Below, piece after piece: positions 13,667 to 20,321 of a stretch of DNA of 20,321 nt; the first letter of the stretch is position 1, and every line of letters starts with the position of its first letter. Source of the DNA: DASPWV01 sp046727855. GTDB taxonomy: Bacteria > Acidobacteriota > Vicinamibacteria > Vicinamibacterales > UBA2999. The DNA lies in the NCBI GenBank assembly GCA_046727855.1, contig JBKPDL010000164.1, positions 1 through 20,321 of the forward strand, in the 5' to 3' direction. Made by a program: the position numbers and the translations under genes. The notes under the pieces are model-generated. The model saw only the letters and a list, made by a program, of their open reading frames with translations, searched no databases and was not told where the DNA came from.

Positions 13667-15061
13667 TCACTTCTCGCGGCGAAGCACGACCCAGCCGTCC
13701 TGTTCGAGCATGACGGCGTATCCACGCCGCTTGCGCGCCTCCAGGAGGGCCTCGACCTCGCCGATCGTCGAGAGCGGCCATGGGTGAAGACCCTTGGCGG
13801 CGACCACGAAATCCGCATCGGGCGCGGCGCCATCGAGCACGTAAATCGCGTCCCGATGCGTGAGGTGCGGCACGATCGGACCCTGAGCAACCACCGAGCC
13901 CGTGGACGGAAAACGCCGCACGATCTCGTGACCCGTGCGCATCGTGGCGGTCTGAGCGTAGGATTTCGCCCGCAGAATATCCCACAAGGGCTGCTGGCCC
14001 GGAAGGATGGCCGACATGACAACGCACATCGCGGCGAAGCCAGTGAGCACACGGCGCCGCGCCGAGGCGGCAAGCCCGCGTGTGACGCGACTGAGACCGT
14101 CAGCGGCGCTCATGGCAGCGATCGGAGCCACCGGCGCAGCATAGTGAAAGATCGTCCCCCAGTGCGCCGGGCTGTCGGAGAGAAAGCGCGAGAGCGCGAA
14201 CGGGACAAGAAGAATCGCCAACGGCGAGAACAGCGGCAGCAACGCGAAGGGCGCCACCCACAGAAACGCCGTCCGCCATTTCATGACCGGCGTCACGAGC
14301 GTTGCCAGCATCGTCCACGGCCGCGCGAGCACGCCGTTGTACAAGTGCGTGTATTCGAACGAATCACCACGACTGAGCCGCGGCATCAACCAGCCCACAA
14401 TTGCGGCAAAGGCAACAAGACCGGCCGCAATCATCGCGATGCCTTGCTTTCGTTCTCCCCTGATGACGAGATAAATCCCTTCGAACACGACGAGCGGAAT
14501 CAGATCCTCTTTGACCAGGACAATCGCTATCGCGCACGCCCACAGTAGCCGCCAGGACTTTCGAGAGAGTGCCAGGACCGAGAGCGCGATCAGGACAGGC
14601 GCGAACGCGTACTCGTGAAAGTCGAATTCCGCGGCGCGCTGGAGGCCCCAAAACAATCCGTAGGCTGTAGACAGCGCCAGCGCAATGCCGTTGCCGTGCA
14701 TCCGATTCGCAAACAGGTAGACCGGCACGATCGAGATGGCGAACAGGAACGCTTGTGCAGTGATGAGCGTCTCAGCCGCCGGCGCCACCCAGAATGCCGG
14801 CACGAGAAGCACAAGGATCGGATGGAAATGGTCGGCAAAGAGGTTGGCCATTCCGCGTACGCTGCTGGCGGGAGGCTCGAAGCGGCTCAAGTGCCACAGG
14901 AACTGGTCGTAGATTCCGAGATCGTACGCGCTGCTCTTGAACTGCCAGTGACGCGTCAGGCCGATGAGCGCGTAGACGAGGAAGAAGGTGACGACGAGAA
15001 CGCTGACAGCCGCATACCGGCGCGTATGCACGACGCCGGCGGCAACGATGTCGGCTCTCAT
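13667..15061 (-). CDS. DUF2079-family polytopic membrane protein (GT-C-like)
   Basis: This predicted inner-membrane protein has 464 residues and about ten to eleven membrane helices in the first 380 residues. Features typical of DUF2079 are present: first helix about 17-37, then the loop SSAYDLGIYDQFLWHLSRF (about 43-61) and LFADHFHPILVLLVPAFW, with acidic residues placed like the catalytic loop of GT-C lipid-linked-sugar glycosyltransferases. Later come GLFWGLQRAAEFDFHEYAFAP and the C-terminal soluble part with VAQGPIVPHLTHRDAIYVLDG. Glycosyl transfer is a family-level inference. ATG 15061 overlaps the mutL stop by four bases (ATGA). The open frame extends upstream to 15568, but that part is mutL read out of frame. 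It is the last gene of the ppdK-corA-mutL operon and ends at array E. Confidence 0.85.
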   Translation of the reverse strand: MRADIVAAGVVHTRRYAAVSVLVVTFFLVYALIGLTRHWQFKSSAYDLGIYDQFLWHLSRFEPPASSVRGMANLFADHFHPILVLLVPAFWVAPAAETLITAQAFLFAISIVPVYLFANRMHGNGIALALSTAYGLFWGLQRAAEFDFHEYAFAPVLIALSVLALSRKSWRLLWACAIAIVLVKEDLIPLVVFEGIYLVIRGERKQGIAMIAAGLVAFAAIVGWLMPRLSRGDSFEYTHLYNGVLARPWTMLATLVTPVMKWRTAFLWVAPFALLPLFSPLAILLVPFALSRFLSDSPAHWGTIFHYAAPVAPIAAMSAADGLSRVTRGLAASARRRVLTGFAAMCVVMSAILPGQQPLWDILRAKSYAQTATMRTGHEIVRRFPSTGSVVAQGPIVPHLTHRDAIYVLDGAAPDADFVVAAKGLHPWPLSTIGEVEALLEARKRRGYAVMLEQDGWVVLRREK

Positions 15062-16800
15062 ATGCGTTCGAAGTTTTTCTCCACTTCCCGTCGCGTGATG
15101 CGCAGCATCACCGGCCGGCCGTGCGGGCACACGGTGGAATACGCCGTCGCGCGCAGCTCCTCGAGAATGTGCCGCATCTTCTCGTGCGTGAGCGGATAGT
15201 TCGCCTTCACCGCCGCATGACACGCCGTCGTCGCCGCAATCCGCTTGAGACCCTCCTCGATGCGCAGGCCGCGGTCGAGGCCTTCCAGATCCTGCGCGAG
15301 CGCTCGAATGGCGGCGTCGCACTCGTCTCGCGGGAGCAGCGCCGGTACGGCGGTGACCTTGAGCGTGTCGCCGCCAAACTCCTCGAGTTCGAAGCCAAAG
15401 CGCTGCAGCTCGGCGGCACGTGCGATGAGGGCGGCGCGCTCGCCCGGCGGCAGCTCCATCATCATCGGCACGAGCAGCCGTTGGCTTTCGAGCGTGCCGG
15501 TCGTGAGCCGCTGCATCACCCGTTCGAACAGGACACGTTCGTGCGCCACGTGTTGATCGATGATGCAAACGCCCTCGTCATCAATGGCGATGATGAACGT
15601 GTCGCGGAACTGGCCGAGGGGGATGAGCGGGCGAATTTCGGGTGCCACAGGTGCGGCAGGTTCGTTGCGGAACTGCACCGCGCCCGTCGCGCCGAACGCA
15701 GCTATCGCACCCATCGCGCCCGACGTATAGACCCCGCCCGCGAGCACACCAGGAATGGCCGGCGTCATCGGCCGGCCCGGCAGGATGTCTGCGTGACGAA
15801 GCCGTAGCTCCGGTGTCACGTCGCGGCCGAGCGCATCGCCTACCGCGTGGCGCACGAGTTCGTGCACGAGTGACTGCTCACGAAAACGCACTTCTGCCTT
15901 CGTCGGATGCACATTGACGTCGACGCGATCCGGCGGCATCTCGAGAAACAGGTGCACTTCTGGACTGCGCTCACGATTCGACGCCACGCTATAGGCGTCG
16001 AGAATCGCATGCGCGATCGTGCGATCTCTGACGATGCGGCCATTGACGAATACGTTTTGCGGGCCGCGCGTCGGCCCTGTTTCCGCGAGCGCCGCCACAA
16101 AGCCGAAGATGCGCAGTCCGCCCATCTCGCGCCGCACTTCGATGAGGTCCTGCCGATCGCCGTAGATTTGATATAGCCGATCGGCGAGGCTCGAGACCGG
16201 CGGCCATTGCAGCGACTTGCGACCCGCGCTCGTCAGCGTGAAGCCAACTGCCGGGTAGCACAGCGCCAGTTGCGTGACCACCTTCGAGATCTGCGCGGCT
16301 TCGGCGGCATCGGACTTGAGGAACTTGCGCCGCGCCGGCAAGTTGTAGAACAGGTCGGCCACTGCCACGAGCGTGCCCTCAGGCCCGCCGGCTTCCACGA
16401 CCGACTCGATCGCCCCGGCATTGATCCGAATCTCCGTGGCGCTGGTGGTACCAGTCGGACGGGTGCGCAAGCAAAAGTGCGACACCGACGCAATGCTCGG
16501 CAGCGCTTCGCCGCGGAAGCCAAGCGTCACGATCGCCGCCAGATCGTCGGCGCGCCGAATCTTGCTCGTTGCGTGCCGCTCCACCGACAGCCGTGCATCC
16601 TCCGGATCCATGCCGTGTCCATCGTCTTCGACGCGAATGAGCTTCTTGCCGCCGAATTCCGCGGTAATGGCCATGCGCGCGGCGCCGGCATCGATCGCGT
16701 TTTCGACGAGTTCCTTGACGACGGAGGCGGGCCGTTCGACGACTTCGCCGGCGGCTATCTGATTGGCGAGGTCGTCGGGAAGCCGGGTGATGCGACCCAT
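15058..16800 (-). CDS. mutL: DNA mismatch repair protein MutL (endonuclease type)
   Basis: MutL links MutS mismatch recognition to strand incision. The 580-residue protein has an N-terminal GHKL ATPase: VVKELVENAIDAG (27-39, catalytic E30), DDGHGM (59-64), GFRGEALPSI (94-103), then the transducer domain with NGRIVRD and DVNVHPTKAEVRF (294-306). A short Gly/Ala/Pro linker (about 345-385) leads to the C-terminal dimerisation domain. There the metal-dependent nicking motif is present as DQHVAHERVLFE (415-426), supported by ACHAAVKAN (526-534) and CPHGRP (558-563). Organisms with this form need no MutH. The usual second alanine position (DQHAA) is V-A here, a conservative change. ATG 16800 lies 10 bases after the corA stop; the DUF2079 gene overlaps its end. 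Confidence 0.97.
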   Translation of the reverse strand: MGRITRLPDDLANQIAAGEVVERPASVVKELVENAIDAGAARMAITAEFGGKKLIRVEDDGHGMDPEDARLSVERHATSKIRRADDLAAIVTLGFRGEALPSIASVSHFCLRTRPTGTTSATEIRINAGAIESVVEAGGPEGTLVAVADLFYNLPARRKFLKSDAAEAAQISKVVTQLALCYPAVGFTLTSAGRKSLQWPPVSSLADRLYQIYGDRQDLIEVRREMGGLRIFGFVAALAETGPTRGPQNVFVNGRIVRDRTIAHAILDAYSVASNRERSPEVHLFLEMPPDRVDVNVHPTKAEVRFREQSLVHELVRHAVGDALGRDVTPELRLRHADILPGRPMTPAIPGVLAGGVYTSGAMGAIAAFGATGAVQFRNEPAAPVAPEIRPLIPLGQFRDTFIIAIDDEGVCIIDQHVAHERVLFERVMQRLTTGTLESQRLLVPMMMELPPGERAALIARAAELQRFGFELEEFGGDTLKVTAVPALLPRDECDAAIRALAQDLEGLDRGLRIEEGLKRIAATTACHAAVKANYPLTHEKMRHILEELRATAYSTVCPHGRPVMLRITRREVEKNFERI

Positions 16801-16810
16801 CGACGGAAGA

Positions 16811-17776
16811 TTACAGCCACTCCTGGTGCTTGAAGACGACGTAGACGCCGATGGTGATCGCGCTCATGATGCCCGAGATCCACCAGAACTGCGCGTTCTC
16901 GCCACCGGGAAACTGCGGCAGCCGCACGTTCATGCCGAACATGCCGGTGATGACCGTTAAGGGGCCGAAGATCACGGCCAGCGCGGCGAGCACTTTCGAG
17001 ACCATGGCGAGGCGGTTCGAGACGCTCGCCAGATGCGCGTCGAGAATGCCGGTCACGCGATCCTGAAAAATGATGCTCTCGTCGGCGAGCCGCACAAGGT
17101 GGTCGTACACGTCGCGAAAGCGAAACGCCATCTCCTGATCGATGATCTCGAACTCGCGGCGCGCGAGCCGTCCAACGATGTCTCGTTGGGGAATGACGAC
17201 GCGGCGCATCGACGAGATGTCGCGCTTGACGCCCAGAATCTCTCCGGTGAGCGTCTCGTGCTTGCCCTCGAGTACCTGCGTCTCTATTTCGTCAAGCCGC
17301 TCTTCCAACTCGTCCACCTCCGGCCGATAGTGATCGACCATGTTGTGGACGATGCGATGCATCAGCGCGACCGGACCTTCGGCGAGGATGGCCTCGTTTT
17401 TCCAGCACATCTCGGTGACCTCGGCCACGCTGCGCCGCTTGCCGTCGTGCACCGTTACGAGGAACGCCTTGGAAACAAAGAAATCGACATCCTGTGTCAC
17501 AAACGAATGACGGTCCGGCTGAAAATCGATTCCATGCAGGACCACGTACAGGAAATTGGGATAGGCCTCGATCTTGGGGAACTGGAGTGCCTGCAACGCG
17601 TCTTCGACAGCAAGCGGATGGATCGTGAAGACGTCGCGAAGCACTCGCGCGTCTTCCACATCCGGGGACGTCACGTCAGCCCAGACCACCACGCCGCTGC
17701 CGGACGCCAGCCACGCGGGGTCGATGTCATCGACCTTCGTGGTCTGGCTGGCGCGGTGGACGTAATAAGTGATCAA
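16811..17776 (-). CDS. corA: CorA-family magnesium/divalent-cation transporter
   Basis: This pentameric inner-membrane channel for Mg2+ (or Co2+/Ni2+/Zn2+) has 321 residues. A soluble alpha/beta N-terminal domain (about 1-140, with HPLAVEDALQ and KIEAYPNFLYVVLHG) leads to the long stalk helices (about 140-262, heptad-like and charged). Membrane helix 1 spans about 262-280, followed by the selectivity motif FGMNV (280-284, GMN intact). Helix 2 spans about 298-314, with a short basic cytosolic end. The start taken is TTG 17776, which overlaps the ppdK stop (TTGA); GGAG lies just upstream at short spacing. No other start codon precedes the conserved domain, so coupling to ppdK translation is likely. 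Whether it is Mg- or other-metal-specific cannot be read from sequence. Confidence 0.95.
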   Translation of the reverse strand: MITYYVHRASQTTKVDDIDPAWLASGSGVVVWADVTSPDVEDARVLRDVFTIHPLAVEDALQALQFPKIEAYPNFLYVVLHGIDFQPDRHSFVTQDVDFFVSKAFLVTVHDGKRRSVAEVTEMCWKNEAILAEGPVALMHRIVHNMVDHYRPEVDELEERLDEIETQVLEGKHETLTGEILGVKRDISSMRRVVIPQRDIVGRLARREFEIIDQEMAFRFRDVYDHLVRLADESIIFQDRVTGILDAHLASVSNRLAMVSKVLAALAVIFGPLTVITGMFGMNVRLPQFPGGENAQFWWISGIMSAITIGVYVVFKHQEWL

Positions 17777-20321
17777 TCTCCGACTTTCACAGACAGCGCC
17801 GCCTGCGCCGCCGCGAGGCGCGCCACCGGAATACGGTACGGCGAAGCGCTCACATAGTCGAGACCGGTCTTATGGAAGAAGTGGACCGAAGCGGGATCGC
17901 CGCCGTGCTCTCCGCAAATGCCGACCTTCAGATCCCTGCGAGCTTCCCGGCCTTTGTCCACGCCCATCGCCACCAGCGCGCCGACGCCTTCGATGTCGAT
18001 GGTTGCAAACGGGTCTTTCTCGAGAATCTTCTTTTCCTGGTAAATGCGCAGGAACTTGCCAACGTCATCGCGTGAGAAGCCGAACGTCATCTGCGTGAGA
18101 TCGTTGGTGCCGAACGAGAAGAACTGCGCCTCGGTCGCGATCTGATCGGCAACGACCGCGCCGCGCGGCACTTCGATCATCGTGCCAACCAGATACTTGA
18201 TCCTGACGCCCTGTTCCTGCATCACCTGCTCGGCAACGCGATCGACGATGTCCTTCTGGTCGCGCAGCTCCTTCACATCGCCCACGAGCGGGATCATGAT
18301 TTCGGGAACGACGCTGAGGCCTTCCTTCTGCAACTGGCACGCGGCTTCGAGGATCGCGCGCGCCTGCATCTCGGTGATTTCCGGATACGTGATTCCCAGC
18401 CGGACGCCACGGTGTCCCAGCATCGGATTGAACTCGTGAAGCTGCTCGACGCGATGCAGCAGCTTCCGCCGCTCCTCCAGCTCCTTGCCCTGCTTGCCCG
18501 ACTCCTCCATGCGCGCGATCTCGACCATCAGCTCTTCACGCTTCGGAAGGAACTCGTGCAGCGGCGGATCGATGGTCCGGATCGTCACCGCCTCGCCTTT
18601 CATTTCCTTGAACACGCCGTAGAAGTCCTCGCGCTGCAAGGGCAGCAACTCCTTTAGCGCCGCGCGACGATCCGCTTCGTTGTCCGCCAGAATCATGCGC
18701 TGCACGATCGGGATGCGGCCTTCGCCAAAGAACATGTGCTCGGTACGGCACAAGCCGATGCCGCGCGCGCCAAACGCGTAGGCGAGCTGGGCCTGATCGG
18801 GAAGATCGGCGTTGGCGCGGACGCCGAGCCGGCGGAACTTGTCGGACCAGGTGAGGAGCTGATGAAACCGCTGGTAGATGTCTGATTCCGACGGCTTCAT
18901 CTTGCCGGCCACGACCTGCAGGATCTCGCTCGGTTGCGAAGCAACACGCGCGAGTTTGACCTCGCCGGTCAGGCCGTCGAACGACACGAAGTCGCCTTCC
19001 TTGACGGTTTGACCTTTGATCGAGAACTTGCGCCCTTTTTCGTCGATCTGGAGGTCTCCCGCTCCGACGATCGACGGCTTTCCCATCTGCCGCCCGACAA
19101 CCGCCGCGTGCGACGTCATCCCGCCGGTTGCCGTGAGAATCCCCTGCGACACCCACATGCCGTGGATGTCGTCCGGCACGGTCTCGCGTCGCACCAGCAC
19201 GACCGGCTTCCCCTGCGACGACCACTCGACCGCGTCATCCGCGGTAAACACCGCGTGCCCGGACGCCGCGCCCGGCGATGCCGGCAAGCCCTTAGTCACC
19301 AGCGGAATCTTTGCCCACTCCTTGGCGTCGAAGCCCGGCGCCAGGAGTTGCGACAGCGACTCCGGATCAACGAGCAACTCCGCGTCCCTGGGCGTTATCA
19401 GCTTTTCTTTGACCAGATCGGTGGCGATGACCACGGCGGCGTGGCCCGTTCGTTTGCCGCTGCGGGTCTGCAGCATAAACAGCCGTTCGTCCTGGATCGT
19501 GAACTCGAAGTCCTGCACGTCGCGGTAATGTTTTTCCAGTCGCGTCGTGATGTCGCGCAGCTGCTTGTAGGCTTTCGGCATCACCCGCTCGAGCTCGCGG
19601 ATCGGCTGCGGTGTACGGATTCCCGCCACGACGTCCTCGCCCTGCGCGTTGATCAGGAACTCGCCATAGAACTCGCCGGCGCCAGTGGCGGGATTGCGAG
19701 TGAATCCGACACCGGTGCCCGATCGATCCCCGGTATTGCCGAACACCATCATCTGCACGTTGACGGCCGTGCCGATCGAATCGGGAATGTCGTAGATGCG
19801 CCGGTACTCTTTCGCGCGCGGGTTGTTCCACGAACGGAACACAGCGTTACGCGCGAGGCGCAGCTGCTCGATCGGGTCCTGCGGGAAGTCGCGATTGGTG
19901 TGCCGACGAACCACTTCCTTGTAGCGCTTGACGACTTCGCGCAGCGCGTCCTCGTCCAGATCGGTATCGACCTTGGCTCCGCGCTTGCGTTTGACCGCTT
20001 CGAATTCGTGTTCGAACGCGTCTTTCGGAATTTCGAGCACCACGGCGCCGAACATCTGGATGAACCGCCGATAGCTGTCGAAGGCAAAGCGGCCGTTGTC
20101 GGTGCGCGCCTTCATCGCTTCAACGGTGGCATCGTTGAGGCCGAGGTTGAGGATCGTGTCCATCATGCCGGGCATTGAAAACTTCGCGCCCGAGCGGACC
20201 GAGACGAGCAGCGGATTGTCCGACGATCCGAGCGCGGCGCCCGCGGCCTTTTCAAGTTTCCTGCGGTTGGTCTCGATCTCCGTTTCGATGTCCGGAGTGA
20301 GTTTGCCGCCCAGCTCGTAAT
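17773..20321 (-). CDS. ppdK: Pyruvate, phosphate dikinase (5' end beyond window)
   Basis: This enzyme interconverts pyruvate + ATP + Pi with PEP + AMP + PPi. 848 residues are visible; the family is about 880-900 residues, so only the extreme N-terminus is missing at the right edge. The frame is open from 20319 through LGGKLTPDIE and SGAKFSMPGMMDTILNLGLND; an internal ATG at 20175 is therefore not the start. Visible elements: ATP-grasp region (QMMVFGN, GVGFTRNPATGAGEFYGEFL), the phospho-histidine swivel motif GGMTSHAAVVGRQMGKPSIVG (His codon at 19110-19108) and the TIM-barrel PEP/pyruvate domain with RANADLPDQ, GIGLCRTEHMFF, EFNPMLGHRGVRLG, EIMIPLVG and SFGTNDLTQMTFG. The catalytic cysteine is in GICGEHGGDP near the C-terminus. 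It leads the corA-mutL-DUF2079 operon. Confidence 0.97.
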   Translation of the reverse strand, partial: YELGGKLTPDIETEIETNRRKLEKAAGAALGSSDNPLLVSVRSGAKFSMPGMMDTILNLGLNDATVEAMKARTDNGRFAFDSYRRFIQMFGAVVLEIPKDAFEHEFEAVKRKRGAKVDTDLDEDALREVVKRYKEVVRRHTNRDFPQDPIEQLRLARNAVFRSWNNPRAKEYRRIYDIPDSIGTAVNVQMMVFGNTGDRSGTGVGFTRNPATGAGEFYGEFLINAQGEDVVAGIRTPQPIRELERVMPKAYKQLRDITTRLEKHYRDVQDFEFTIQDERLFMLQTRSGKRTGHAAVVIATDLVKEKLITPRDAELLVDPESLSQLLAPGFDAKEWAKIPLVTKGLPASPGAASGHAVFTADDAVEWSSQGKPVVLVRRETVPDDIHGMWVSQGILTATGGMTSHAAVVGRQMGKPSIVGAGDLQIDEKGRKFSIKGQTVKEGDFVSFDGLTGEVKLARVASQPSEILQVVAGKMKPSESDIYQRFHQLLTWSDKFRRLGVRANADLPDQAQLAYAFGARGIGLCRTEHMFFGEGRIPIVQRMILADNEADRRAALKELLPLQREDFYGVFKEMKGEAVTIRTIDPPLHEFLPKREELMVEIARMEESGKQGKELEERRKLLHRVEQLHEFNPMLGHRGVRLGITYPEITEMQARAILEAACQLQKEGLSVVPEIMIPLVGDVKELRDQKDIVDRVAEQVMQEQGVRIKYLVGTMIEVPRGAVVADQIATEAQFFSFGTNDLTQMTFGFSRDDVGKFLRIYQEKKILEKDPFATIDIEGVGALVAMGVDKGREARRDLKVGICGEHGGDPASVHFFHKTGLDYVSASPYRIPVARLAAAQAALSVKVGD

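Noticed and set aside
15062..15568. Upstream extension of the DUF2079 frame
   Set aside because: It overlaps the conserved C-terminal endonuclease domain of mutL in another frame; the ATGA overlap gives a natural start at 15061.
18934..20178. Plus-strand 414-residue frame opposite ppdK
   Set aside because: Shadow of ppdK; no domain recognised.
1..20321. tRNA, rRNA, riboswitch, prophage or insertion sequence
   Set aside because: None seen by reading; gaps are short and are explained by repeat arrays. A covariance-model search could still find a small RNA.

Overview
The window is GC-rich, densely coded bacterial chromosome with short operons on both strands. The best guess at its origin is an Acidobacteriota genome, probably a Vicinamibacteria-like (subdivision 6) lineage. 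The reasons are a secreted von Willebrand A protein of the type common in Acidobacteria, an MCE-type lipid transporter (which implies an outer membrane), an endonuclease-type MutL, and a run of otherwise ordinary housekeeping genes. The placement is inference from gene content; no rRNA or tRNA gene is visible.

Layout, left to right. (1) 1-3933, minus strand: uvrB, then mlaE, mlaF and a 5' piece of mlaD, packed as one operon that runs off the left edge. (2) 4162-5070, minus: secreted VWA protein. (3) 5168-6622, plus: DHH-family phosphoesterase with an extra N-terminal domain. (4) 6694-7860, minus: PLP-dependent transsulfuration enzyme; its start codon shares a CATG with the start of a small plus-strand membrane protein (7859-8155). 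(5) 8344-10288, minus: greA followed by a patatin-like membrane protein that appears to have lost its catalytic serine. (6) 10321-12039, plus: SpoU/TrmH RNA methyltransferase and a secreted beta-propeller-like protein joined stop-to-start. (7) 12149-13489, plus: rarA. (8) 13667-20321, minus: ppdK (5' end beyond the right edge), corA, mutL and a DUF2079 membrane protein. Three of these four are linked by 4-base overlaps and mutL follows corA by 10 bases.

DNA maintenance is well represented (uvrB, mutL, rarA, perhaps the DHH protein), together with envelope lipid transport (mlaEFD), magnesium transport (corA), transcript elongation (greA), RNA modification, PEP/pyruvate conversion (ppdK) and sulfur amino-acid metabolism.

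The most unusual feature is outside the genes. All five gaps that follow the last gene of a transcription unit (3971-4180, 6625-6687, 8165-8321, 12054-12142, 13500-13659) hold the same kind of structure: a tandem array of short degenerate words of 7 to 13 bases on the left, and the reverse-complement array on the right. The word differs at each site, but the architecture and placement are constant. No such array lies in a divergent promoter gap or inside an operon. I infer a diversified family of hairpin-forming 3' elements, possibly (bidirectional) terminators or RNA-end stabilisers, that is homogenised locally. One array even supplies the last codons and stop of the VWA gene.
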